Source of the DNA: Amycolatopsis pretoriensis
Lineage (GTDB): Bacteria; Actinomycetota; Actinomycetes; Mycobacteriales; Pseudonocardiaceae
Assembly (NCBI RefSeq): GCF_900107925.1
Contig: NZ_FNUJ01000003.1
Span: 930,001-994,000 of the forward strand
DNA: 64,000 nt
Direction of reading: 5' to 3'
The position numbers were made by a program, and so were the translations under genes. Of the stretch, positions 51,353 to 59,828 are shown piece by piece. The number at the start of each line of letters is the position of its first letter. Positions within the stretch are counted from its first letter, which is position 1. The notes beneath the pieces were generated by a model that worked only from the letters and a program-made list of their open reading frames with translations, made no database searches and was not told the origin of the DNA.

Positions 51353-51652
51353 GTGCCTACGTACCAGTACGCCTGCAAAGAATGCGACCACCGGTTCGAA
51401 GCCGTGCAGTCGTTCTCGGACCCCAGCCTGACCGTGTGCCCGCAGTGCTCCGGCACCCTGCGCAAGGTGTTCAGCTCGGTCGGCGTGGTCTTCAAGGGCA
51501 GCGGGTTCTACCGCACCGATTCGCGCGACTCGAGCAAGTCGAGCACCGCGTCGACCCCGGCGAAGACCGAAACCAAGACGGAGACGAAGTCCGACACGAG
51601 CTCGGCATCTTCCTCCTCGGGTACGACGAAGACGACCGCCGCGGCCTCCTGA
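51353..51652 (+). CDS. ruc: FmdB-family zinc-ribbon protein, ortholog of the redox-regulated chaperone Ruc (Rv0991c)
   Basis: A 99-residue protein. The zinc ribbon is N-terminal (TYQYACKECDHRFEAVQSF ... CPQCSGTLRKVF; four cysteines, residues 8-34). The C-terminal half is disordered and rich in Ser, Thr and Lys. GTG at 51353 has AAAGGAG 6 nt upstream. Both architecture and neighbours match M. tuberculosis Rv0991c, reported as an oxidation-activated chaperone that holds unfolded proteins for Hsp70 when its zinc cysteines oxidise. The CIRCE element upstream agrees with HrcA control of that gene. The functional assignment rests on orthology. Confidence 0.85.
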   Translation: MPTYQYACKECDHRFEAVQSFSDPSLTVCPQCSGTLRKVFSSVGVVFKGSGFYRTDSRDSSKSSTASTPAKTETKTETKSDTSSASSSSGTTKTTAAAS

Positions 51653-51783
51653 GGCGCGGAGTTATCCACAACACCCCAGTTGTCCACAGGTGCCGGATCC
51701 GGCCCTTCCGGCGGTCGGTCCGGCTTCCCTAACGTCGATCTCGTGCGGCACAGCGCCGCACTCGATCCGGCCGAGGGGGCACC

Positions 51784-52413
51784 GTGGACGTGCTGGCGAA
51801 GTTCGACCTACCTGATCTGACCCGGCTGCGGGGCAGGCGGACGCGGCTGCTGCGCCGCTGGCTCGCCGCCGGCCTGCTGCTGGCCGGCGCGCTGCTGTTC
51901 GCGTACCCCGGTTCCGCGCGGGGCGCGCCGACGACCCCGACCGTCGTCGCGGCGCACGACCTTCCTTCCGGCTCGGCCCTGCGCGCTTCCGACGTCCGGC
52001 TGGCCGACCTCCCCGATTCCGCACGTCCGGCGGGCGCGTTGAGCACCCCGTCCGCTGTGGACGGCCGGTTGCTGGCGGGCGCCGTCCGCGCCGGCGAACC
52101 CCTGACCGACGTCCGGCTGGCGACGGCCCTCCCCGGTGCGGGTGATCCCGCGACGGCGACGGTCCCGGTGCGCCTGGCCGACGCCGGCGTCACGGAGCTG
52201 CTGGAGCCCGGCGGGCACGTCGACGTCGTCGCGGCACCCGAACCGGGCCTACCCGCGTCAGTGCTGGCCGCCGGGGCGACGGTGGTGGCAGTCGGGCACC
52301 GGGAGCCGTCCGCGGCGAAGGGGCCGCTGGTGCTGCTGCGGCTGCGGGAGGAGGTGGCGACGAGGGTGGCGGCGATTTCACTGGAGCGGCCGGTAACGGT
52401 TACTCTCCGCTAG
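51784..52413 (+). CDS. SAF-domain protein (CpaB/RcpC-like)
   Basis: A 209-residue membrane-anchored protein. After an arginine-rich start comes one membrane helix (LAAGLLLAGALLFAYPG, about 25-41) and a SAF domain (VVAAHDLPSGSALRASDVRLADLP, about 53-77), followed by the RcpC-type region RLADAGVTELLEPGGHVDVVA. CpaB/RcpC proteins take part in Flp pilus assembly, but no pilus genes are nearby, so the role is unclear. The start is the GTG at 51784. Confidence 0.85.
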   Translation: MDVLAKFDLPDLTRLRGRRTRLLRRWLAAGLLLAGALLFAYPGSARGAPTTPTVVAAHDLPSGSALRASDVRLADLPDSARPAGALSTPSAVDGRLLAGAVRAGEPLTDVRLATALPGAGDPATATVPVRLADAGVTELLEPGGHVDVVAAPEPGLPASVLAAGATVVAVGHREPSAAKGPLVLLRLREEVATRVAAISLERPVTVTLR

Positions 52414-52443
52414 CCCCCACCAGCCCGTTCTCGAGGAGAGCAA

Positions 52444-52857
52444 GTGTTCAAGGGTTTCAAGGACTTCCTGATGCGCGGCAACGTCGTCGATCTCGCCGTC
52501 GCGGTGGTCATCGGCTCGGCGTTCACGGCCATCGTCACGGCGTTCACGAACGGCCTCATCAAGCCGCTGATCAGCACGATCGGTGGTACGGACGCCGCCA
52601 AGGGCCTCGGGTACCAGATCTTCGACAACAACGAAGCCACGTTCCTGGACTTCGGCGGCGTGATCAACGCGGCGATCAACTTCGTCCTGGTCGCGGCGGT
52701 CGTCTACTTCGTGATCGTGCTGCCGGTGAAGCACGTGCAGGAGCGGCGCAAGCGCGGCCAGGAGCCGGGCCCGTCGGAGCCCACGGACGTCGAGCTGCTC
52801 ATCGAGATCCGCGACCTGCTGCGCGCCCAGGCCCAGCGCGACAACGGCCGCGACTGA
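52444..52857 (+). CDS. mscL: Large-conductance mechanosensitive channel MscL
   Basis: A 137-residue pentameric channel protein that opens under membrane tension to release solutes. The N-terminal helix and TM1 are FKDFLMRGNVVDLAVAVVIGSAFTAIVTAFTNGL with the conserved gate residues. The periplasmic loop (about 45-75) is followed by TM2 FGGVINAAINFVLVAAVVYFVIVLPVKHVQ. The cytoplasmic C-terminal helix is VELLIEIRDLLRAQ. The GTG start at 52444 has GAGGAGAG just upstream. Length is normal. Confidence 0.96.
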   Translation: MFKGFKDFLMRGNVVDLAVAVVIGSAFTAIVTAFTNGLIKPLISTIGGTDAAKGLGYQIFDNNEATFLDFGGVINAAINFVLVAAVVYFVIVLPVKHVQERRKRGQEPGPSEPTDVELLIEIRDLLRAQAQRDNGRD

Positions 52858-52863
52858 GTGGGC

Positions 52864-53037
52864 TCAGCGATCGTGGTGCGGCGGCCGGTTCTCCCGGTAC
52901 CAGTCATCCGGGAGCCCGGTGCGCCGCTCGACGTCCCGCTCGTCGGAGGTCGTCTCGGGCAGGACGTCCCCGAAGATCTCGTCGACCCGCCGGCGCTGGT
53001 CACTGGTCGTCTGGGGATCGCGTTCGGGACCGGACAT
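52864..53037 (-). CDS. Small conserved hypothetical protein, 57 residues
   Basis: The minus strand encodes a 57-residue acidic/basic peptide, too short for many gene callers, starting MSGPERDPQTTSDQRRRV and ending GLPDDWYRENRPPHHDR. The codons have the normal third-position G/C bias, and TTGAGG stands just before the ATG at 53037. It is convergent with mscL (6-base gap). The sequence pattern is one I associate with conserved actinobacterial neighbours of mscL. It has no known function and no membrane segment. Confidence 0.7.
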   Translation of the reverse strand: MSGPERDPQTTSDQRRRVDEIFGDVLPETTSDERDVERRTGLPDDWYRENRPPHHDR

Positions 53038-53155
53038 GCCTCAAGTCTCCCACGACACGTTGATTGACAACTCCAGAGCGAACCCCCCACCGCGCCGACA
53101 CCCCACACCTCATCGCGGTGACCAGCCACCTCGCGACCGCCGTGGCCGGTCCACC

Positions 53156-53422
53156 TCAACCCGGGCGACGAGCTCGCACCTCGTCCCGCCATCGGCGGAT
53201 CTGCTCCTCGCTGTGCAAGTACCCGGCGCCCGGCCCATGAGTGAGGTCGATGCCCCCGGGCAAATCGAGCGCCCACAGCTGATCCGCGCCGAGGTCGGCC
53301 CGGCCCTCGAAGTCGTCGCTGAGCCATCGCATGGCCCAGCGATCGGCCGCGTCGCGGCTGATCCGCCCGGTGAGGACACCGTCGAACCAGGCCTCGATCT
53401 CGCTCAGATCCGGCCCGGTCAT
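53156..53422 (-). CDS. Small hypothetical protein, 88 residues
   Basis: A soluble 88-residue protein. The start chosen is the ATG at 53422, directly behind CTGGAGGCGAG, eight codons inside the longest frame. It contains a DRWAMRWLSDD helix and HSEEQIRRWRDEVRAR near the C-terminus. No family is recognised. It lies 73 bases downstream of moaB on the same strand. Confidence 0.6.
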   Translation of the reverse strand: MTGPDLSEIEAWFDGVLTGRISRDAADRWAMRWLSDDFEGRADLGADQLWALDLPGGIDLTHGPGAGYLHSEEQIRRWRDEVRARRPG

Positions 53423-53495
53423 CTCGCCTCCAGCGGCCCCGGGCATGCTTCAGGCCGGGGGCGACTCCTCACCCCCGGCCCGGCAAAGCGAAGGA

Positions 53496-53996
53496 TCAGA
53501 CCTCTTCGAGGCCCGAAAGCTCGTCGATCACGTGCGGCACGAGCGAGGTCAGCGTCGCCATCCCGTCGCGCACCGCGGACCGCGACCCGGCGAGGTTCAC
53601 CACGAGGGTGCTGCCGGAAACCCCGGCGAGCCCGCGCGAGATCCCCGCGTCCACGGCCCCGGCGGCCAGCCCGGAAGCCCGGATCGCCTCGCTGATGCCC
53701 GGGAGCGGCCGGTCGAGCACACCGGAGGTGGCGTCCGGCGTCCGGTCGCGCGGCAGCACACCGGTGCCGCCGACGGTGATCACCAGGTCGGCGCCGCCGA
53801 TCACGGCGGTGTTGAGCGCGTTGCGGATACCCGCGGTCTCGGCCTCGACGACCACGACACCGTCGACGATGAAGCCCGCTTCTTCGAGCAGCTCCGTGAC
53901 CAGCGGGCCAGTGGTGTCCTCGTGCTCGCCGTGCGCCACGCGATCGTCCACGATGACCACGAGGGCCCGGCCCAGCCGTTGTGCACTCCGTTCCAT
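53496..53996 (-). CDS. moaB: MogA/MoaB-family molybdenum cofactor biosynthesis protein
   Basis: A 166-residue MPT-binding protein that adenylylates molybdopterin or takes part in that step. The fold signature is VVIVDDRVAHGEHEDTTGPLVTELLEEAGF (about 13-42), then DLVITVGGTGVLPRDRTPDAT (about 69-89) and ISRGLAGVSGSTLVVNLAGS (about 119-138). The conserved GGTG and Asp residues of the active site are present. It is probably leaderless, with TACGGT (minus strand, 54003-54008) 6 nt before the ATG at 53996. It corresponds to mycobacterial moaB2 (Rv0984). Confidence 0.9.
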   Translation of the reverse strand: MERSAQRLGRALVVIVDDRVAHGEHEDTTGPLVTELLEEAGFIVDGVVVVEAETAGIRNALNTAVIGGADLVITVGGTGVLPRDRTPDATSGVLDRPLPGISEAIRASGLAAGAVDAGISRGLAGVSGSTLVVNLAGSRSAVRDGMATLTSLVPHVIDELSGLEEV

Positions 53997-54002
53997 GCCG
54001 CC

Positions 54003-54111
54003 ACCGTAGTCGGTTTCGCGCTTCCGCCGCCGGGAGGTGCCAGGTGAGTTCTGACGATTCCGTGACGTGCCGTCCCGGGCCCCGGCGAGTCCGGGAGAAC
54101 ACCCCTAGCGT
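54003..54111. promoter_or_regulatory. Divergent leaderless promoters of moaB and the epimerase gene
   Basis: TACGGT on the minus strand (54003-54008) is 6 nt before the moaB ATG, and TAGCGT on the plus strand (54106-54111) is 7 nt before the epimerase GTG at 54119. Confidence 0.55.
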
Positions 54112-54118
54112 GGCCGGT

Positions 54119-55177
54119 GTGCGCGTATTGGTCACCGGCGGAGCCGGGTTCATCGGGTCCCACATCGCCGATCTGCTCGCCGACGGAGGTGACGAGGTCG
54201 TCGTGCTCGACAACCTCCTCCCGACGGCCCACGGTTCCCGCACCCCGCCGTCGTACACCGGCCGGCACCGGTTCCTGCGCGGCGACGTCACCGACGCCGA
54301 GATCGTCGCCGAGCTGCTGGACGGCGTGGACGCGGTCTGCCACCAGGCGGCGGTGGTCGGGCACGGCGTCGACCCGTCCGATGCACCCTCGTACGCCCTG
54401 CACAACGACTACGGCACGGCGGTCCTGCTGGCCGGCATGCACGCGGCCGGGGTGCGGAAGCTGGTGCTGGCGTCGTCGATGGTCGTCTACGGCGAAGGCC
54501 GGTACGCGTGCCCGGACCACGGCGTCGTCCCGCCGTCGCCGCGTCGCGCGTCCGATGTGGACGCCGGCCGCTTCGAGCCGCGGTGCCCGGTGTGCGAGGC
54601 CGAGCTGAGCTGGCGGCTGGTGCCCGAAGACGCGCCGCTGAACCCGCGCAGCACGTACGCGGCGACGAAGCTGGCACAGGAGCACCTGGCCGGAGCGTGG
54701 GCACGTCAGACCGGCGGCAGCGTGTGGGCGATGCGCTACCACAACGTCTACGGCCCGCGGATGCCGCAGAACACCCCGTACGCGGGGGTGGCGTCGTTGT
54801 TCCGTTCGGCCCTGCTGCGCGGCGAAGCACCGCGGGTGCTGGAGGACGGCCGCCAGCAACGCGACTTCGTGCACGTCCACGACGTCGCCAGGGCGAACGT
54901 CCTGGCTCTCCGGACAGCCGGTCCGGAAGGCGACCTCACGCCGCTCAACGTCTGCTCCGGAACCCCGCACACGGTCGGCGAGCTGGCCGCGGAACTGTCG
55001 CGCGCCTGCGCCGGCCCGGCACCCGTCGTGGCGGGTGGCGCCCGCCCGGCCGACGTCCGCCACGTCGTAGCCGACCCGGCCCGCGCCCGCGAACTCCTGG
55101 GCTTCAAGGCCGAGATCGGCTTCGAGGAGGGCATCACCGCCTTCGCGACGGCGGAGCTCCGAGAGCCGGTCTCTTAA
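54119..55177 (+). CDS. NAD-dependent epimerase/dehydratase with a zinc-ribbon-like insertion (extended SDR)
   Basis: A 352-residue nucleotide-sugar enzyme of the extended SDR type. The Rossmann motif [18 protein letters not shown] starts at residue 3. The catalytic triad is Ser in LASSMVVYG and Tyr180/Lys184 in STYAATK. An insertion between them (about 128-165) contains Cys131-Pro-Asp-His134 and Cys156-Pro-Val-Cys159, a spacing suited to a structural zinc site. C-terminal landmarks are [17 protein letters not shown] and [15 protein letters not shown]. The GTG at 54119 is 7 nt after TAGCGT. The substrate is a UDP- or dTDP-sugar, not determinable here. It lies beside a glycosyltransferase island. 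Confidence 0.88.
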   Translation: MRVLVTGGAGFIGSHIADLLADGGDEVVVLDNLLPTAHGSRTPPSYTGRHRFLRGDVTDAEIVAELLDGVDAVCHQAAVVGHGVDPSDAPSYALHNDYGTAVLLAGMHAAGVRKLVLASSMVVYGEGRYACPDHGVVPPSPRRASDVDAGRFEPRCPVCEAELSWRLVPEDAPLNPRSTYAATKLAQEHLAGAWARQTGGSVWAMRYHNVYGPRMPQNTPYAGVASLFRSALLRGEAPRVLEDGRQQRDFVHVHDVARANVLALRTAGPEGDLTPLNVCSGTPHTVGELAAELSRACAGPAPVVAGGARPADVRHVVADPARARELLGFKAEIGFEEGITAFATAELREPVS

Positions 55178-56223
55178 GACATCGCCAACGGCAGCCGGAC
55201 CTCGAACCGGCACCCGGGCCCGTGGTTGTGGACGCCGATCTTCCCGCGGTGCGCCTCGACCAGGCCCTTGGTGATGGCCAGGCCGAGCCCGCCACCACTG
55301 GTCGTCCCGCCACGCTCGGGCGTCCGGGCCTGCGTCCCGCGGAAGGCGACGTCGAACACGCGGGTGATCTCGTCGTCCGGGATACCGCCGCAGGAGTCGT
55401 CGACGGCGAGGAGGGCCTCGTCGCCGTCGACGCCGATCTGCACCGCGACCGTCCCGTCCGGCGGGGTGTGGCGGATCGCGTTGGACACCAGGTTCCGCAC
55501 GATCCGGGCCAGTTCCGGGTCGCTCCCGGTCACGACCGGCCAGGTCGACGCGTTGGCGAGCACCCGAACCCGCTTCCGCTCGGCGACCGGCGACTGGGCC
55601 GCGACGGCGTCGCTGACGACGTCCCGCAGCGGCACCGCGGACATCGTGAGCTCGAGCGCGCCGGCGGTGATCCGCGAAAGCTCGAACAGGTCGCCCACCA
55701 TCGCGGACAGCCGGGTCGTCTCGCCGCTGATCCGCTGGGCGTAGTCGGCGACCTCGTCGCGTTCGGACACCACGCCGTCGGCCAGTGCCTCGGCCATCGC
55801 CTGGATGCCGGCCAGCGGGCTGCGCAGGTCGTGGCTGATCCAGGCGACCAGCTCGCGCCGCGACGCCTCGGCCGCGCGCTCGCGGTCGCGCGCCTCGCGC
55901 TCCCACACGCTGCGGCGCGCGATCGCCCGGCCGAGGATGATCGCCGCCGGCACGGTGACCACGGCGACGAGCAGGCAAACCAGCAGCATCGTGGTCAGCG
56001 CCGGGGTGAACATGAACCCGCTGACGCCCAGGACGCCGACCAGCGTGGACAGCACCGGGATCAGCACCAGCACCGTGAGCGTCGTGGCCAGCGAACCGCG
56101 GCGCAGGAGGTAGAGCACAGCCCCGCCGAGCGCGGCGATCGGCAAGGAGAAGAGCAACGCCAGCGGCAGGATGTGCCAGAGGTGCGCCACCGTCTCCGCG
56201 AAGGACTCTCCGGGTTCGATCAC
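55174..56223 (-). CDS. Two-component sensor histidine kinase (intramembrane-sensing type)
   Basis: A 349-residue kinase. Three membrane helices fill residues 15-100 with only a few residues exposed outside (around GFMFTP), so no real extracellular sensor is present. The dimerisation and H-box is [16 protein letters not shown] (about 126-141). The ATPase domain contains N-box [13 protein letters not shown]1 DDSCGGIP and G2 [13 protein letters not shown]. The GTG at 56223 follows GGGAG and overlaps the response-regulator stop (GTGA), so the two are coupled. It resembles MprB in gene position but lacks its extracytoplasmic domain. Its 3' end overlaps the convergent epimerase gene by 4 bases. Confidence 0.9.
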   Translation of the reverse strand: MIEPGESFAETVAHLWHILPLALLFSLPIAALGGAVLYLLRRGSLATTLTVLVLIPVLSTLVGVLGVSGFMFTPALTTMLLVCLLVAVVTVPAAIILGRAIARRSVWEREARDRERAAEASRRELVAWISHDLRSPLAGIQAMAEALADGVVSERDEVADYAQRISGETTRLSAMVGDLFELSRITAGALELTMSAVPLRDVVSDAVAAQSPVAERKRVRVLANASTWPVVTGSDPELARIVRNLVSNAIRHTPPDGTVAVQIGVDGDEALLAVDDSCGGIPDDEITRVFDVAFRGTQARTPERGGTTSGGGLGLAITKGLVEAHRGKIGVHNHGPGCRFEVRLPLAMS

Positions 56224-56924
56224 GGTTGCTCCCGGTCGTAGCGGTAGCCGACGCCCCACACCGTCGCCACCCTCGTCGGCTTGGCCGGGTCGCGTTCGAT
56301 CTTCTCGCGCAACCGTCGCACGTGGACGGTCACGGTGGACTGGTCGCCGAAGTCCCAGCCCCACACCTTCTCGAGCAGGTCCGCGCGCGAGTAGGCGACG
56401 CCGGGGTGGGCGAGGAAGAACGCCAGCAGGTCGAACTCCCGGCTCGTCAACGGCAGTTCGCGGCCGGCGAGCGTCGCGGTGCGCGCGGTCATCTGCAGGC
56501 GCAGGTCGCCGTCCGCCAGCTCGGCGGCGGCCGGTTCCGGGCGGGGCATCCGCGCGCGGCGCAGCACGGACGCGACGCGGAGGGCGAGTTCCTTGGGGCT
56601 GAAGGGTTTCGTGACGTAGTCGTCGGCGCCGAGCTGGAGCCCGGCGATCCGGTTCTCCTCCTCGCCGAGGGCGGTGAGCATGACGATCGGCACCTGGCTG
56701 ACCTGGCGCAGCCGCTTGCACACCTCGAGGCCGTTGATGCCGGGCATCATGACGTCGAGGACGACCAGGTCGGGTTCGTGGGCCGCGAACTTGGCCAGCC
56801 CATCGGCGCCGTCGCCCGCCTGGTCGACGGTGAACCCGGCGACCTCGAGGTAGCGGCGCACGACGTCGCGGACCGTCTCGTCGTCGTCGACCACGAGCAC
56901 GCGCCCGGCCTGATCGTTCATCAC
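56220..56924 (-). CDS. OmpR/PhoB-type response regulator
   Basis: A 234-residue regulator. The receiver domain (about 8-120) has [14 protein letters not shown] with the acidic pocket, the phosphoacceptor Asp in [32 protein letters not shown] and the conserved Lys in [16 protein letters not shown]. The C-terminal winged helix (about 140-232) is [29 protein letters not shown] then [15 protein letters not shown]. It is the partner of the histidine kinase gene, which follows with a 4-base overlap. The start is GTG-ATG behind GGGAGAC. It lies 7 bases behind the GT-C-like membrane-protein gene. Confidence 0.94.
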   Translation of the reverse strand: MMNDQAGRVLVVDDDETVRDVVRRYLEVAGFTVDQAGDGADGLAKFAAHEPDLVVLDVMMPGINGLEVCKRLRQVSQVPIVMLTALGEEENRIAGLQLGADDYVTKPFSPKELALRVASVLRRARMPRPEPAAAELADGDLRLQMTARTATLAGRELPLTSREFDLLAFFLAHPGVAYSRADLLEKVWGWDFGDQSTVTVHVRRLREKIERDPAKPTRVATVWGVGYRYDREQP

Positions 56925-56931
56925 GTCTCCC

Positions 56932-58344
56932 TCACCAGCCGGTCAGCAGCAGGTGGTTGACCGCCAGGGCCGTCGCCGCCTGGGCGGCGAGCCACCACCG
57001 GCGCCCGGGCCGCGGCAGCAGGGCCGTCAGCGGCAGCAACCACACCCCGAACGGTAGCCAGATCCGTTCGGTCTCGGCCTTCGACAGGCCCGAGACGTCG
57101 GCGAACACGATGGTGAGCAGGGCGGCGAGGCCCAGGAGCAGCACCGGATCGGCGAGCAGCCCGCGCGGCCCCGTGGCGAAGCCGCGCCGGACGGCGGCCA
57201 CCACCGCGGGACCGAGCGCGACGGTCACCGCGGCCAGGTCCGCCCACACCCAGTACGAATAGGGCCGGACCAGCGCGACGCCCTGGTAGTAGCGCTCGAC
57301 GACCAGGTGGTAGCCGTCGAGCCACCAGAAACCGGCCCAGGCGAAGGCGCCGACGACGACGAGGGCACCGATGACGGCCAGCGCGGCGGCCCGCCACTGC
57401 CGGCCCAGGATCGCCACGGCCACCGCGAGCAGGCCGAGCAGCACCAGGCCGTACGAGAGGAAGATCCCGAACCCGAGCAGCACACCGGCCGCCAGCCCCG
57501 CCGGCACGGCGTACCGGCGGCCGAGGCCGAAACCCTTGGCGGACAACGCGAGCAGCGCCAGCCCGGTGGCGGTCGTCCCGGCGAACAGGCCGTCCGCCGA
57601 GACGCCGATCCACACCGCGCCGGGCGTCAGGACGGCGAAGGGCAGCACCGCGCGAGCCGCGTCCGGCCGGCCGAGCAGGGCGACGGTCGCGGGCACGGCC
57701 ACCGCGACCAAGGCGCCGACGAGCACGACGGCCGTCGCGGCCCACGCGCCGCCGTGGAGACCGAGCCGGTCGAGCCAGACGAAGACGAGCGTCGCGCCCG
57801 GCGGGTGCCCGGACACGTGGGTCGTCCACGAGTCCGGCTGGAAGTCGAGGATGCGGGAGGAGAACTCACGCAGCATCCGCGGGATGTCGGTGATGCCGGG
57901 CACCTCGTGGAGGTACTCCTGCGGGATGGTGAGGCGGCCGGCGAACCCGCGCGCCCAGCCGTCGACCATGGCCAGCGAGAAGATCCAAGCGAGCGAGGCC
58001 AGGTAGCCGGCGGCGAGCGCCCCGCGCCACGGGAGGCGGGCGGCCAGCGTGGGGCCGTGCACCACGACCAGGGCGGCGATGAGGACGGCGAACACCGAGC
58101 CGGGGCCGACGTGCGGGAGCCAGTCGGCGAACAACGGCGGGGACGACACGAAGATCACGACGCCGGAGTGCGGCCGGTTGTAGTAGGTGCCGACCGCGGC
58201 GGCCGCGGCCACGAGCACCACGGCCGCCGCGACGGCGAGGAGATCGGCCCGGTGGGCGCGGCGCCCGGGTCGATCAGGTGCCGGGGGTTCGGGTTCGCGG
58301 GCAGGCGGCTCGGCGAGCCGGGCTGCCGGGTTCGGCTCGCTCAT
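56932..58344 (-). CDS. Polytopic membrane protein, GT-C-like glycosyltransferase
   Basis: A 470-residue protein with a proline-rich cytoplasmic N-terminus and about eleven to twelve membrane helices, the layout of GT-C glycosyltransferases that use polyprenyl-phosphate sugars. Extracytoplasmic loops hold the conserved polar stretch DSWTTHVSGHPPGATLVFVWLD (about 171-192), where the SGHPPG motif is characteristic, and KAETERIWLPFGVW near the C-terminus. The classical DxD/ExD motif is not obvious. It is the first gene of the unit with the two-component system, divergent from a GT2 gene across a promoter pair, and probably leaderless (TACGGT, 8 nt upstream). The acceptor is unknown. Confidence 0.8.
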   Translation of the reverse strand: MSEPNPAARLAEPPAREPEPPAPDRPGRRAHRADLLAVAAAVVLVAAAAAVGTYYNRPHSGVVIFVSSPPLFADWLPHVGPGSVFAVLIAALVVVHGPTLAARLPWRGALAAGYLASLAWIFSLAMVDGWARGFAGRLTIPQEYLHEVPGITDIPRMLREFSSRILDFQPDSWTTHVSGHPPGATLVFVWLDRLGLHGGAWAATAVVLVGALVAVAVPATVALLGRPDAARAVLPFAVLTPGAVWIGVSADGLFAGTTATGLALLALSAKGFGLGRRYAVPAGLAAGVLLGFGIFLSYGLVLLGLLAVAVAILGRQWRAAALAVIGALVVVGAFAWAGFWWLDGYHLVVERYYQGVALVRPYSYWVWADLAAVTVALGPAVVAAVRRGFATGPRGLLADPVLLLGLAALLTIVFADVSGLSKAETERIWLPFGVWLLPLTALLPRPGRRWWLAAQAATALAVNHLLLTGW

Positions 58345-58352
58345 CGCTGTCC

Positions 58353-58481
58353 ACCGTAAGACCTCGAGCGGTTTTCCGCGGGCCCGGCGGGGCAGCCGTA
58401 ACGACCCGGTAAGAAGTCGTCACACGTCATGATTCAGTAAGCAGCGCAAGGGTTTTCTCCAGTCCACCGCGGACTTACGGT
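58353..58481. promoter_or_regulatory. Divergent leaderless promoters controlling the glycosyltransferase island
   Basis: TACGGT on the minus strand (58353-58358) stands 8 nt before the GT-C gene, and the identical TACGGT on the plus strand (58476-58481) stands 7 nt before the GT2 gene. Between them, CGTAAC and CGGTAAG in GTAACGACCCGGTAAG recur at about an 11-bp distance (58397-58412), a possible OmpR-type direct repeat for the regulator encoded alongside. Confidence 0.5.
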
Positions 58482-58488
58482 CGGCGCC

Positions 58489-59148
58489 GTGACTGACTCA
58501 GGAGTGGACGTGGTCCTCCCTTGCCTCGACGAAGCGGGCGCCCTCCCCGACGTACTGGCCGGGCTGCCACCGGGCTACCGCGCGATCGTGGTCGACAACG
58601 GCTCGGCCGACGGCTCGCCCGAAGTGGCGGCCTCGCTCGGCGCGAAGGTCGTCCACGAGCCGCGCCGCGGTTACGGCGCGGCCGTGCACACGGGCCTGGA
58701 GGCCGCCACCGCGGACATCGTGTGCTTCGCCGACGCCGACGGGTCCCTGGACCTGCGTGACCTGCCGCGGCTGGTGACCGCGGTCGAGGGCGGCGCCGAC
58801 CTGGCCGTCGGACGGCGGGTGCCGACCGGACCCGGCGTGTGGCCGTGGCACGCGCGCGCCGGGAACGTCGTGCTGGCGCGACTGCTGCGTGGGCGCGGGT
58901 TGCCGGTGCGGGACATCGCGCCGCTGCGAGCCGCGGACCGGCGGGCGCTGCTCGGCCTCGACGTCACGGACCGCGCGTTCGGCTACCCGCTCGAGCTGCT
59001 GATCAAGGCCCAGCGCGCGGGGTGGCGGGTGCGCGAGTTCGACGTCCGCTACGGCGAACGCGCCAAGGGCACGAAGTCGAAGGTGTCCGGGTCGGTGCGT
59101 GGCACGCTGCGCGCGGTCCGCGACTTCGGGCGGGTGCTGGCGCGATGA
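58489..59148 (+). CDS. Family 2 glycosyltransferase (DPM1-like, GtrB without membrane domain)
   Basis: A 219-residue GT-A-fold enzyme. The UDP/GDP-sugar site is visible as VVLPCLDEAGALPDVLAGL (about 6-24), VVDNGSADGSPEVA, and the DxD motif in CFADADGSLDLRDLP (about 83-97). The acceptor region ends in GYPLELLIKAQRAGWRVREFDVRYGERAKGTKSKVSGS, the usual C-terminal motif of polyprenyl-phosphate glycosyltransferases. It lacks membrane helices, so the lipid sugar it would make is probably used by the GT-C protein. The first gene of a five-gene overlapping operon; a GTG start follows TACGGT. Confidence 0.9.
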   Translation: MTDSGVDVVLPCLDEAGALPDVLAGLPPGYRAIVVDNGSADGSPEVAASLGAKVVHEPRRGYGAAVHTGLEAATADIVCFADADGSLDLRDLPRLVTAVEGGADLAVGRRVPTGPGVWPWHARAGNVVLARLLRGRGLPVRDIAPLRAADRRALLGLDVTDRAFGYPLELLIKAQRAGWRVREFDVRYGERAKGTKSKVSGSVRGTLRAVRDFGRVLAR

Positions 59149-59828
59149 CGGCGAGGTTCGTGCTGCTGGTCGTGGCCAAAGCGCCGGTACCAGGGCTCGC
59201 CAAAACCCGGCTGACCCCGCCGGCGACCCCGGCGCAGGCCGCGCGGATCGCGGCGGCCGCGTTGCTGGACACGCTCGACGCCGTGTGCGCGGTCCCCGGC
59301 GCCGCGCCGGTCGTCGCGATGACCGGTGACCTCGGCGCCGCCGCGCTGGCCCCCGAGATCGGAGCGGCACTGCGCCACGTCACGACGATCCCCCAGCGCG
59401 GCTGGGACTTCGGAGCACGCCTGGCGCACGCCCACGCGGACGCCGCCGCGGTGCACGCGGGCCTGCCGATCCTCCAGATCGGCATGGACACCCCGCAGGT
59501 CACGCCGGAGTCCCTCGCCGAGGCGGCCGCGCCGGTCGTGGCCGGCGGGCACGACTCGGTGCTCGGCCCGGCCGCCGACGGTGGCTGGTGGGCGCTGGGC
59601 CTCGCGGAGCCGCGGCACGCGCAGGTCCTCGCGGGCGTCCCGATGTCCCGCGACGACACGGGCGAACGCACGGTGCGCGCGCTCAAGGCGTGCGGACTGC
59701 GACCGTGGCGGGCCGCGGAACTGTCCGATGTGGACACCATGGCGGACGCTCGCGCGGTCGCGGCGCTGTGCCCGGACGGCCGGTTCGCCCGGGCCGTCGC
59801 GGCGGTGCGCGGACAGGCGGTCGCATGA
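59145..59828 (+). CDS. DUF2064/TIGR04282 nucleotidyltransferase-fold protein
   Basis: A 227-residue protein of the glycosyltransferase-like family once named from arsenosugar clusters. The N-terminus VLLVVAKAPVPGLAKTRLTPP (residues 5-25) is the family nucleotide-binding loop. A middle motif is LPILQIGMDTPQVTPESLAEA with the metal-binding Asp, and GPAADGGWWALGL follows. The ATG overlaps the GT2 stop by 4 bases (ATGA). Function is not established; a sugar-nucleotide or cofactor-nucleotide transfer is likely. Confidence 0.85.
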   Translation: MTARFVLLVVAKAPVPGLAKTRLTPPATPAQAARIAAAALLDTLDAVCAVPGAAPVVAMTGDLGAAALAPEIGAALRHVTTIPQRGWDFGARLAHAHADAAAVHAGLPILQIGMDTPQVTPESLAEAAAPVVAGGHDSVLGPAADGGWWALGLAEPRHAQVLAGVPMSRDDTGERTVRALKACGLRPWRAAELSDVDTMADARAVAALCPDGRFARAVAAVRGQAVA

